Shown one piece after another: positions 25,477 to 33,037 of a stretch of DNA of 38,424 nucleotides; positions within the stretch are counted from its first letter, which is position 1, and the number at the start of each line of letters is the position of its first letter. This DNA is from Spirochaetales bacterium. GTDB lineage: Bacteria; Spirochaetota; Spirochaetia; Treponematales; Treponemataceae. Both the position numbers and the translations under genes were made by a program. A model generated the notes under the pieces. That model had not been told where the DNA came from and did no database searches. It saw nothing but the letters and a program-made list of their open reading frames with translations. Location: NCBI GenBank assembly GCA_003246335.1, contig QKAR01000004.1:1-38424 (forward strand). The letters are read 5' to 3'.

Positions 25477-26505
25477 ATGATCGATTACCGGCAATCAGGC
25501 GTTGACGTCGAGGAAGGCTACCGAGCCGTCGACAACTATAAAGAAAGCGCCAAGCGCACGATGATTCCCGGCGTTCTGAACGGGCTCGGGAGTTTCGCGG
25601 GACTTTTCGAGATGCCGAAAGGATATCGCGAGCCGGTCATCGTCTCGGGTACCGACGGCGTCGGCACGAAACTCGACGTCGCCTTTAAGATGAAAAAATA
25701 CGACACCGTCGGCATCGATTGCGTCGCCATGTGCGTTAACGACGTGCTCTGCCACGGGGCGAAGCCGCTCTTCTTCCTCGATTACCTCGCGTGCGGCAAG
25801 CTCGATGCTGCCGTCGCCGGCGACCTCGTGAAAGGCGTCGCCGAGGGCTGCCTCCAGGCCAACTCCGCGCTTATGGGCGGCGAGACGGCCGAGATGCCCG
25901 GCTTTTACGATGAGGGGAAATACGATATCGCCGGATTCTCGGTCGGCGTCGTGGAAAAATCCCAAATCATCGACGGTAAAGACATTCGCGAGGGCGACGC
26001 GCTCGTGGGGCTCGCGTCGAGCGGCGTCCACTCGAACGGCTTCAGCCTCGTGAGAAAACTCGTGCCGGACGTGTTCGAGGATTTCGAGGGGAAGCCGATC
26101 GGCGAAACCCTCCTCGCGCCGACAAAAATATACGTAAAGCCGATCCTCGCGCTCATGGAAAAAATATCGATACACGGCATGGTGCACGTTACCGGGGGCG
26201 GCTTTTACGAAAACGTCCCGCGCATGTACCCGACCGGCGGCGTCCATGGCGACTCGCGAGGCGACCGTCTCGTCTCGGTCTTCAAGAAAGGCTCTTGGCC
26301 CGTCCCGCCCATTTTCGCCGAACTTGTTCGCAGGGGCGCGAATCCCGACCGAATGTTCAACACTTTCAATATGGGCATCGGATTCGTATGCGCCGTGGCG
26401 CCCTCCGACGCCAAAACGGCCGTCGAGTTCCTGACCGCCGAGGGCTTTCCCGCCTTCGAAATCGGCCGCGTCGCGCGCGGCTCCGAAGATGTCGCCTTCG
26501 AGTAA
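25477..26505 (+). CDS. purM: Phosphoribosylformylglycinamidine cyclo-ligase (AIR synthetase) PurM
   Basis: 342 residues. Closes the imidazole ring: FGAM plus ATP gives AIR. Diagnostic stretches are SGTDGVGTKLDVAFKM, NDVLCHGAKPLFFLDYLAC, GGETAEMPGFY, GVHSNGFSLVRK and VTGGGFYENVPRM. Start ATG has a strong AAGGAG 7 nt upstream. It is separated from purF by 197 nt filled by the repeat array, so its expression may be set separately from the front of the operon. Its end overlaps the next gene by 17 nt. Confidence 0.97.
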   Translation: MIDYRQSGVDVEEGYRAVDNYKESAKRTMIPGVLNGLGSFAGLFEMPKGYREPVIVSGTDGVGTKLDVAFKMKKYDTVGIDCVAMCVNDVLCHGAKPLFFLDYLACGKLDAAVAGDLVKGVAEGCLQANSALMGGETAEMPGFYDEGKYDIAGFSVGVVEKSQIIDGKDIREGDALVGLASSGVHSNGFSLVRKLVPDVFEDFEGKPIGETLLAPTKIYVKPILALMEKISIHGMVHVTGGGFYENVPRMYPTGGVHGDSRGDRLVSVFKKGSWPVPPIFAELVRRGANPDRMFNTFNMGIGFVCAVAPSDAKTAVEFLTAEGFPAFEIGRVARGSEDVAFE

Positions 26506-27550
26506 GCGCGCGGAACCGTTCGCGAGGGAAGATCCGCGCGCGAGGAGAGAGGAATCGTCTCGGGCACGGCTCATCAGCGAACCGATAGTTCCCGCGGGAC
26601 AATCGTTTAGCGCGGCGGCCATGTCGTCCGGGGAACCCGGCGTTCCCCTTGCGTTTTCCTGGCGATCGAGGGAATATCGCGTCGTCCGCGTCGTGGATTC
26701 GTGGAAGAGCCTCCGCGATTGCCGGCACGGCTCCGGCGAAAAATACATCGATAAACATTTTTTCAAGGTCGATACCGAAAACGGAGAGACCATGACGCTC
26801 TATCGAGCGCGGTCCGGCAGCAAGGCCGATCAGTGGATTCTCTATACCATCGAGAGCGCGGCGAGTCGGACCGCGCGCCCGCTCAAACTAGCGGTTCTCG
26901 TTTCCGGAGGCGGGACGAACCTTCAGGCGCTCATCGACGCGGAAAAAAGTGACGACGCGAGCTGTCCCTCCGAGGCCCGCTACGAAATAGTGCTCGTCGT
27001 GGCCGACCGCGATTGCTTCGCGCTGGAGAGGGCTCGCCAAGCGGGGATCGCCACGGCCCGAGCCCGAGCCCCGGAAGGGACTCCAACGGGCGGCAACCGC
27101 CGGGCGATCTCTGACCGCGTCCTTGCCCTATCGCGGGAGGCGGGAGCCGAGGCGCTCGTGCTCGCGGGCTTTCTCACGATTATGGAAGGCGCCGTCATCG
27201 ACGAATACTCGGGCAAAATCATCAACCTGCACCCTGCTTTATTGCCCAAATTCGGCGGCAAGGGAATGTGGGGACACCACGTTCACGAGGCGGTACTCGC
27301 CTCAGGGGAGACGGAATCCGGATGTACCGTGCATCTCGTCGACGCGGGCTGCGATACCGGTCCCATCCTTTTGCAAAGGCGCGTGCCGGTTAAAACCGGC
27401 GATACGGCGGAATCTCTCGCCGCGCGAATTTCCGGCGAGGAGCACGAGGCGATCGTCGAGGGCGCGCGGGAACTCGCAAGACGGCTCGCCGCGCGACGCG
27501 ACGAGGACGGCGCGCTAACGGCCGAAAAAAGCGAAGAGGCGGAAAACTGA
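26489..27550 (+). CDS. purN: DUF6504-like domain fused to GAR transformylase PurN
   Basis: 353 residues, far longer than ordinary PurN (about 190-220). Residues about 29-122 resemble the DUF6504 family: LISEPIVPAGQSFSAAAMSS, then SWRSREYRVVRVVDSWK, CRHGSGEKYIDKHFFKVDT and the closing QWILYTIES. Residues about 133-353 are PurN, which transfers a formyl group from 10-formyl-THF to GAR: phosphate loop VSGGGTNLQAL, and catalytic Asn246, His248 and Asp289 (IINLHPALLP, GCDTGPI). No stop and no ATG/GTG/TTG with a ribosome site separates the two. The first ATG overlaps purM by 17 nt; the extra 28 residues before DUF6504 are low-complexity, and ATG 26621 is a possible shorter start. What DUF6504 does here is unknown. 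Confidence 0.85.
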   Translation: MSPSSKRAEPFAREDPRARREESSRARLISEPIVPAGQSFSAAAMSSGEPGVPLAFSWRSREYRVVRVVDSWKSLRDCRHGSGEKYIDKHFFKVDTENGETMTLYRARSGSKADQWILYTIESAASRTARPLKLAVLVSGGGTNLQALIDAEKSDDASCPSEARYEIVLVVADRDCFALERARQAGIATARARAPEGTPTGGNRRAISDRVLALSREAGAEALVLAGFLTIMEGAVIDEYSGKIINLHPALLPKFGGKGMWGHHVHEAVLASGETESGCTVHLVDAGCDTGPILLQRRVPVKTGDTAESLAARISGEEHEAIVEGARELARRLAARRDEDGALTAEKSEEAEN

Positions 27551-28392
27551 GCGAAAGCGGCGCGTTCCGAGCAAAGCCGAAACACCCGATTATCGAGTTC
27601 GCTCAAGGGGCCGTCGTCGGCGCGGGCGCGATACTTCCCGGACTTTCGGGGGCGGCGCTCGCCGTCGCGTTCGGCGCGTACGAGGATTTCACGCTGCTTC
27701 TCGCCCATCCAAAAAAAACGGCGAAATTTTTTTTGACACGGCGACTCGCTCTTTGCGTCGGGATCGCCGTCGGTTTCGTCGCGTTCGCTCTCGCTCTCGG
27801 TCGGTTCTTTCCCGCGCGGCACGATCCGCTCATTTTCCTTTTTATAGGGCTCATAGCGGGAACGCTACCATCCGCGTGGAAAGCCGCGAAAACGGATGGT
27901 ATGGGCCCGGCGGAAGCGATCGCGTTCGCGCTCGGCGTCGCTCTTATCGCCGCGGGCGCCTTCGCCGGCAAGGGACCGAGCGTCGCGCCCGGAGTCGCAG
28001 CGGCCGCGGGACATCCCGCGCTGGCGTCATTCTTCGCGGCCGGGGCCATCGTCGGCGCGGGCTCGCTCCTTCCGGGGTTCAGCGCGTCGTTCGTGCTCAT
28101 CTGGCTCGGCCTGTACGAGCCCCTCCTCGACGCATTGAGGGAACTCGACGTCGCGGCGGGACTCGCCGCGGCGATAGGCGCGCTCGCGGCGCTCGCGGCG
28201 CTGTCGCGCGCGGTTTCGGCGCTCTATCGACGCTTTCACGGCATCGTTTCTTTCTCCGTCTTAGGGTTTACCGTCGGTTCTCTCGCGATCGTGTTCCCCG
28301 GCTTTCCACAGGGGGCAAAAGCCGTCGGCTATTTCGCGCTGGCGACTGCCGGATTTCTCTCGTCTTTCGGTCTCGCTCGCGTCGGCGATTAG
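27547..28392 (+). CDS. DUF368 membrane protein (PopT-type polyprenyl-phosphate transporter)
   Basis: About 281 residues and about eight membrane helices. The family signature appears twice, as expected for an inverted-repeat transporter: GAVVGAGAILPGLSGAALAV (residues 24-43) and GAIVGAGSLLPGFSASFVLI (about 168-187). DUF368 proteins recycle undecaprenyl phosphate across the inner membrane. No ATG, GTG or TTG precedes the first signature in this frame; the best start is CTG at 27547, which overlaps the purN stop TGA and has GAAGAGG 9 nt upstream. TTG at 27733 would delete the first signature, so I reject it. Last gene of the pur operon by position, functionally unrelated to purines. Confidence 0.8.
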   Translation: MSESGAFRAKPKHPIIEFAQGAVVGAGAILPGLSGAALAVAFGAYEDFTLLLAHPKKTAKFFLTRRLALCVGIAVGFVAFALALGRFFPARHDPLIFLFIGLIAGTLPSAWKAAKTDGMGPAEAIAFALGVALIAAGAFAGKGPSVAPGVAAAAGHPALASFFAAGAIVGAGSLLPGFSASFVLIWLGLYEPLLDALRELDVAAGLAAAIGALAALAALSRAVSALYRRFHGIVSFSVLGFTVGSLAIVFPGFPQGAKAVGYFALATAGFLSSFGLARVGD

Positions 28393-28450
28393 CCTCATAC
28401 CGCCGATCGTCCCGCCAAATTCTCACCGTTTTCTCATAATTCCCTTACCG

Positions 28451-28483
28451 AAAAAAAACGGGGGAAAGGTACCCTTTTCCCCG
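28451..28483 (-). terminator. Minus-strand terminator-like hairpin just before a plus-strand start codon
   Basis: An 11-bp stem (28459-28469 with 28473-28483, one mismatch, 3-nt loop) is preceded on the plus strand by eight A. On the minus strand this is stem plus eight T, a textbook terminator. Both neighbouring genes run on the plus strand, so it would stop antisense transcripts. In the plus-strand RNA the same hairpin ends one nt before the ATG at 28485. Confidence 0.7.
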
Positions 28484-28484
28484 T

Positions 28485-29687
28485 ATGAAACATCGAACCG
28501 CGCATGAACGCGCTTTTAAAACCATCGCGCAATTCCAAAAAACGAGGGCGGGAAGCCTCGTCGTATCCGCGACGATGTTCACCGAGGCCCTTGCCCGATC
28601 GATCCCGCATTTCGCGGACGGCGACGGATGGTTCGTCGCGTCGTTTTCGGACGAGGACAGGCCCGCGATCGTAAGCCCGGAAGAGGCGGCTCCCTTTCTC
28701 GCCGAGGAAGGCATGAAAGCGCTGTCGGACGCCTTCGCGGCGGCTAAGCCACGCGTCGAGAACAGGAACGACGGGTCGCTCGTCAGGAAGAAATTCCGTT
28801 CATGGGCCTTCGTTCCCGCCATAGCGAAAAAGAAAACGCTCTGCGCCGCGATCATAGTGCGCGAACGGGGAAGCTTTTCGGTCGACGAGCAAAACGCGCT
28901 TCGGGACCTCTCGGCCTTCCTGACGCAGGAACTGCGCGACGCGCGGGCACGGAATAAAAAGGCGAACGGCCTTTCGGAGGAAACGAGGCATCGGCTCCTC
29001 CTTCGCACGCAATCATCCCTCGAGCGAAAGGAATCGTCGTTCCCCGGCTTCGCGCGGGCGATCGATTTCGGCGCGGGCACGGGAAGCGACATGGCTCAGC
29101 TGTACCGGCAGGGCGAGGACGTCGCGCTCGCGTGCGCGTGCGACGTGACGGCCGACGATCACGAGCGGCACGCGGGGCTTATTTACCTCGACACGTGGTT
29201 CGCCATCCTCGCGCAGACGTCGCTGTCGGTCCGCCCCATGCTCAGCAGGCTCAACATCGACATGCAAAAAAGATCGAACGAGTGCTACGCCTCCGTCGCG
29301 GTGGCGAAATACGACAGGCGAGCGCGCACGGTTGAGCTCGGGGGCATGGGCAGCGCCATCGCCTGCGTTTTCGACCACGCGCAAATGACCGCGCGCGTCC
29401 ACGAATTCGGGACGGCGTGCGGCATCCAAAGCGACGACGAGCCGTTCACGACGACGTTTGCCGTCAAACCCGGGGACATCGTGGCGCTCTGCACGGACGG
29501 CCTCGCGGCGAGCCGAAAAAGCGGCGGTGGCCTTATCGGGGCGGAGACGATCAGCGAACTGGTGAGGCGGAACTATTTTCTATCGGCCAACGACCTCGCG
29601 CAGAAAATCCTCACGGGCGTGGCCGAGGCCGCCGAGAAGGGCGTCAACGCGGACGACAGAACGGTGGAGGTGCTTAAAATTGAGTAA
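28485..29687 (+). CDS. Divergent SpoIIE/PP2C-type phosphatase with N-terminal GAF-like domain
   Basis: 400 residues, no membrane helix or signal, so cytoplasmic. Residues about 25-150 look like a GAF domain; about 185-400 are a PP2C domain with altered motifs. GGDYYD is GTGSDMAQ (Asp202 kept, second Asp lost); GDVSGKG is CDVTADDHERHAG (Asp220 kept, glycines lost); CTDGL and NADDRTVEV are close to normal. Four metal-binding acids are therefore still present and activity is possible, but the loop around the second motif is unusual. First gene of a second partner-switching operon. ATG 28485 has no normal ribosome site; a hairpin ends right before it. Confidence 0.75.
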   Translation: MKHRTAHERAFKTIAQFQKTRAGSLVVSATMFTEALARSIPHFADGDGWFVASFSDEDRPAIVSPEEAAPFLAEEGMKALSDAFAAAKPRVENRNDGSLVRKKFRSWAFVPAIAKKKTLCAAIIVRERGSFSVDEQNALRDLSAFLTQELRDARARNKKANGLSEETRHRLLLRTQSSLERKESSFPGFARAIDFGAGTGSDMAQLYRQGEDVALACACDVTADDHERHAGLIYLDTWFAILAQTSLSVRPMLSRLNIDMQKRSNECYASVAVAKYDRRARTVELGGMGSAIACVFDHAQMTARVHEFGTACGIQSDDEPFTTTFAVKPGDIVALCTDGLAASRKSGGGLIGAETISELVRRNYFLSANDLAQKILTGVAEAAEKGVNADDRTVEVLKIE

Positions 29688-29700
29688 GACGGGAGGGAAT

Positions 29701-30042
29701 ATGGAGGCGGTTTTTTCTGATCGCTTGGGGAAACGGGTATGCGCCGTCCAAGGAGACATCGATCTCTATAGCGCGCCCGAGTTGCATCGAACGTGGCTCG
29801 CGCACGTCGCGAAGCCGCAACCGGCGCCGTTCATCATCGACATGAGCGGGGCGGCCTATCTCGACTCGAGCGGCATCGGCGTGCTCGTGCATATCCTGGC
29901 CGACGCTAAAAAGAGGAATATCCCGTTCTGCCTTTGCGGGGTTCGGGGCATGGCGGAAAAGCTTTTGAAACTCGCGCGCATGGACTCCATCCTGCCGATC
30001 GAGAGGGACCTTGACGCGGCGATAACGAGAACGGGGAGATAG
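29701..30042 (+). CDS. STAS-domain anti-anti-sigma factor (second module)
   Basis: 113 residues from ATG 29701, with GGAGGG 4 nt upstream; a TTG at 29680 with GGAGGTG 7 nt upstream is an equally good start and would add seven residues and overlap the phosphatase gene. One STAS domain. The phosphosite motif is canonical: Asp55-Ser56-Ser57-Gly58 (AAYLDSSGIGVLVHIL), so Ser56 is the expected target. It should be phosphorylated by the ATPase encoded 6 nt downstream and restored by one of the two flanking phosphatases. Confidence 0.9.
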   Translation: MEAVFSDRLGKRVCAVQGDIDLYSAPELHRTWLAHVAKPQPAPFIIDMSGAAYLDSSGIGVLVHILADAKKRNIPFCLCGVRGMAEKLLKLARMDSILPIERDLDAAITRTGR

Positions 30043-30048
30043 GGAACG

Positions 30049-30591
30049 ATGAATTCGGAAATACTCGTGGACGATGGTCATGAATTATTCAACAAAGGCG
30101 GCTTAAATTACGCCGTGTTCGCGAGCGACTATTTGCAGATCAGGTACTACACGCTCCTGCTCATCCAACGGTCGCGGCCAAAACTCGACGAGCGCCTGTT
30201 GCTCGAGCAGCAGGTGAGCGAGATCATCAAGAACGCCGTCAAGCACGGGAACGACTGCGACCCCGCGAAGCAGGTGAAGGTGTGGTATAAGTTCACCACC
30301 GCCGAGGCGCGGCTCATCGTCGAGGACGAGGGACCCGGCTTCGCCGACATCGAGAAGTGGAATATCTTCAACCGCAAGCGCCAAGAGTACATCGAGAAGG
30401 AAGACTTCGTCGGCCTCATGAACTACGTGTCGTGGCGCACGAAAAAAAGCGACAACTACGACGGCGGGAACGCGATGTTCGCCGCGCTCGAGTACTGGAA
30501 CCTCGGGGTGGTGTACTCGGGAAAGCGCAATACGGTCGCCGTCGGGAAGCGTTTCAAGGACGACCCGATGGAAATGGACGGCGATGAATGA
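30049..30591 (+). CDS. RsbW-like ATPase/kinase with altered lid (second module)
   Basis: 180 residues, longer than the usual 130-150. The N box (EIIKNAVKHGN, about 60-70) and the DxGxG box (VEDEGPGF) are intact. In place of the short glycine-rich lid there is an insertion of about 35 residues (WNIFNRKRQEYIEKEDFVGL, then NYVSWRTKKS) ending DGGNAMFAALEYWNLG. An enlarged or altered lid may change nucleotide handling or partner choice. Expected roles: phosphorylate the STAS protein and bind a target in the unphosphorylated state. The stop overlaps the next ATG (ATGA). Ribosome site is weak (GGGGAGATAGGG region). Confidence 0.83.
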   Translation: MNSEILVDDGHELFNKGGLNYAVFASDYLQIRYYTLLLIQRSRPKLDERLLLEQQVSEIIKNAVKHGNDCDPAKQVKVWYKFTTAEARLIVEDEGPGFADIEKWNIFNRKRQEYIEKEDFVGLMNYVSWRTKKSDNYDGGNAMFAALEYWNLGVVYSGKRNTVAVGKRFKDDPMEMDGDE

Positions 30592-31751
30592 TACTGCGAG
30601 AGACCGAACGAAAGGACGTTAAGGGCGAGCGCATCATTAAGATCGCGAGCTCGTTCTATTACGTTTCCGCGGACGCGCCGGTGCATCAGCTGCTCGCCGA
30701 GCTGAAGGAACCCTACGGCTACGCGGTCGCCGTCGTCGACGAGAGCCTTCGCGTGAAGGGCATCGTCATTCCCGAGGAGCTCGTCGAAATGCTCGGCAAG
30801 CCCTTCGGCCGGGACTTGCTCCAACGGCAGTCGGTATCCGACATCATGCGGCCCGCGAGAATTTTTCCGTACGACGAGTACACGCAGGCGATCCGCGAGC
30901 GGATCAGGGCGGACCTGAACCGCGACGAAAGCTCGCACTACCTGCTCGTCGACGAAAGCGGGGAGTTCCGGGGGCACTTCTCCTCCCGCGACGTGCTCAT
31001 CCACGCGATGAGCGACCATGAGCGGGAACTCGCGACCGCGACGACGATACAAAGCCGGCTCGTGAAACCGTACGTCGCCGTTCGAAACGAGCGCATCTCG
31101 ATAACGTGCTCGTCGGTGATGGCCCAGGGCGTGGGCGGAGACTATTACTTCGTGAGGGAATACCAGCCGGGCAAGTGGTTTTTTTGCCTCTGCGACATTT
31201 CGGGAAAGGGAATCGCCGCCGCTATCATCACGGCCGTGCTTTCCGGCTTTTTCTACAACGCCGATTTCGACGAGGACGTGGACGTCCTCGTCCGGCGCCT
31301 CAATCGCATCATCCTCGACACCTTCCAGCTCGAGAAGTATCTCACCGGCTTTTTCGCGAAGTTCTCGGAAAAAACCGGCTTGTTCGAGTATTGCGATATG
31401 GGTCACTCATGGTTTTTCGTCGTCGAGGCGAATACCGCCCAGCAAATCTCGCCCGAGGCCGATAACGTTCCCATCGGCCTCGTGGACGATCCGCCCGTAA
31501 ACACGCGATACCTTCGCTTCGAGCCGGGCATGGCCATCATGCTCATCAGCGACGGAATCGTCGAGCAGGAAAACCGCGCGAAGGAACCCTTCCCCGTCGC
31601 CGAGGCCGGACGGATAATCTCAGAATCCCTTCAGCGGGGAGAGGACCTCGTCCGCGCGAAAATCAGGATTCTCGAGTCATTCTTCTCGTTCAAGCAGGAC
31701 ATGCCCCAGCACGACGACATCAGTTTTCTCATCTTCCACTATTTCGCTTGA
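30588..31751 (+). CDS. CBS-pair SpoIIE/PP2C-type phosphatase
   Basis: 387 residues, cytoplasmic. Residues about 15-75 and 83-140 are two CBS domains (VVDESLRVKGIVIPEELVEM; LVDESGEFRGHFSSRDVLIH), which bind adenosine nucleotides or S-adenosyl compounds. A short coiled linker leads to a PP2C domain (about 170-387) with VGGDYYFVREY (second Asp replaced by Phe), CDISGKG, LISDGIVEQ and QHDDISFLIF. A CBS-controlled phosphatase would let the switch read cell energy state. Translation is coupled to the ATPase gene by an ATGA overlap. Last gene of the module; no terminator of ordinary form follows before the corA leader. Confidence 0.87.
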   Translation: MILRETERKDVKGERIIKIASSFYYVSADAPVHQLLAELKEPYGYAVAVVDESLRVKGIVIPEELVEMLGKPFGRDLLQRQSVSDIMRPARIFPYDEYTQAIRERIRADLNRDESSHYLLVDESGEFRGHFSSRDVLIHAMSDHERELATATTIQSRLVKPYVAVRNERISITCSSVMAQGVGGDYYFVREYQPGKWFFCLCDISGKGIAAAIITAVLSGFFYNADFDEDVDVLVRRLNRIILDTFQLEKYLTGFFAKFSEKTGLFEYCDMGHSWFFVVEANTAQQISPEADNVPIGLVDDPPVNTRYLRFEPGMAIMLISDGIVEQENRAKEPFPVAEAGRIISESLQRGEDLVRAKIRILESFFSFKQDMPQHDDISFLIFHYFA

Positions 31752-31756
31752 TTCTC

Positions 31757-31892
31757 GAGGCTCGTTATGTTACGATTCTGAAAATAATCCCACAAAGAAG
31801 GAGGCGGTATCCTATGGATACATACCCTGGTAGTAGTCGGCAACATCGAAACCAGACGAACGACGGACGAGCCTCCCGATTGCCCCTTTTTT
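31757..31892 (+). promoter_or_regulatory. Structured leader upstream of corA, possible metal-responsive switch
   Basis: The 218-nt gap before corA can fold. A perfect 9-bp long-range stem pairs GAGGCTCGT (31757-31765) with ACGAGCCTC (31867-31875). Inside it is a 6-bp hairpin GTATCC-TAT-GGATAC (31807-31821). An alternative stem (GGCAA 31839-31843 with TTGCC 31880-31884, extended by TCG/CGA) is followed by six T (31887-31892); it crosses the long-range stem, so the two exclude each other. The stretch at 31798-31830 faintly resembles the M-box Mg2+ riboswitch core (GAGGC, hairpin, AUAC, CUG). The match is partial and the T-run stem is weak. Confidence 0.35.
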
Positions 31893-31969
31893 CCCGCTAA
31901 CGCCGAAACCGGACAATTCGAGTAACCTCCGAGGCACGTCGCCCAAAACGAACCATTGGAGGCCTTTCC

Positions 31970-32965
31970 ATGATAAAAATATGGAAACAAGAAAACAGGA
32001 AAATGACGGAAGGCGACCGGAGCGACGCGCCCATATGGGTCGACGCGAGGAACGTCACGCGCGAGGACATCCACGCGCTCCAGGCGGACTACGGAATCGA
32101 CGCGGAAACGGTCATGGATATCCTCGACCCGGACGAGCTTTCCCGTATCGAACGAGAGGACGACTACACGCTCATCATCGTCAGGCTCCCGATTTTCATC
32201 GCGACGAACGAAGTGAGCTATTTCACCATACCGCTCGGCATTATCCTGTTCCCCGACCAAATCGTCACGATTTGCTGGGCGGATTGCGAGCTGCTGAACG
32301 ACTTGACGAATAACCGCGTGCGCGGCCTTTCGCTGAACGACTTGCCCGCTTTCGTCGTGAGGATTCTCGCCCGCGCCGACCTCATATTCCTTCGCTACCT
32401 CAAGGAAATCAACCGCCGGTCGAACGCGATAGAGCTCGAGCTCCAGGCCTCGGTGCGCAACAACGAGCTCGTGCAGCTCCTCAACCTGGAAAAATCGCTG
32501 ACGTATTTCACGACGAGCCTCAAGAGCAACCAGCTCCTGTTCGAAAAGCTCATGAAAACGCGGTTGATACAACTCGACGCCGAGGACCGCGACTGGCTCG
32601 AGGACGTCGCCATCGACAACCGACAGGCCATCGAAATGGCCGACATTTACAGCAACATCCTTTCAGGGATGATGGACGCGTTCGCGTCGGTCATCTCGAA
32701 CAACTTGAGCATCGTGATGAAACGCCTGACGGTCATTTCCCTCGTGCTCATGATCCCGACCCTCATCACGAGTTTTTTCGGCATGAACGTCGACCTTCCG
32801 GTCGGCGCGCTGAAGGGGCACGCGGCCGTGCTCATCATTTTCTGCGCGTGCGTCGTTTCGTCCATGACGGCGATGTTCCTGTTAAGCGACCGCAAAAAAA
32901 ACCTGAAAAAGCGCGATCCCGACCGCGTTCGAACCCTCAAAAAAAGAAATCGCGCGGCCGAATGA
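31970..32965 (+). CDS. corA: CorA-family Mg2+/Co2+ channel
   Basis: 331 residues. N-terminal cytoplasmic alpha/beta domain (1-150), long stalk helix (about 150-245) and two membrane helices (about 250-272 and 284-306) with the signature Gly271-Met272-Asn273 (FFGMN) at the pore mouth. The loop after it is VDLPVG rather than the common MPEL type, seen in part of the family. The C-terminus is basic (KKNLKKRDPDRVRTLKKRNR). Works as a pentamer for magnesium uptake. GGAGG lies 7 nt before the ATG. Promoter not identified; the long upstream leader may control it. A hairpin TTGGCG/CGCCAA follows the gene (about 32983-32999) without a T run. Confidence 0.92.
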   Translation: MIKIWKQENRKMTEGDRSDAPIWVDARNVTREDIHALQADYGIDAETVMDILDPDELSRIEREDDYTLIIVRLPIFIATNEVSYFTIPLGIILFPDQIVTICWADCELLNDLTNNRVRGLSLNDLPAFVVRILARADLIFLRYLKEINRRSNAIELELQASVRNNELVQLLNLEKSLTYFTTSLKSNQLLFEKLMKTRLIQLDAEDRDWLEDVAIDNRQAIEMADIYSNILSGMMDAFASVISNNLSIVMKRLTVISLVLMIPTLITSFFGMNVDLPVGALKGHAAVLIIFCACVVSSMTAMFLLSDRKKNLKKRDPDRVRTLKKRNRAAE

Positions 32966-33037
32966 CCTTTTATTCGCCGAAATTGGCGTTCCGCGCCAAG
33001 ACCGGTTATTATTGAGGTTGCAACGGAGGTTGACGGC

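Noticed and set aside
28445-29092. Minus-strand frame next to the minus-strand terminator at 28451-28483
   Set aside because: Its position just ahead of a terminator is tempting, but the product is Ser/Arg-rich, lacks motifs and mirrors the phosphatase gene; no ribosome site is seen.
31757-31892. c-di-GMP riboswitch before corA (a diguanylate cyclase gene lies downstream)
   Set aside because: The conserved c-di-GMP-I core and GAAA tetraloop/receptor arrangement are not present.
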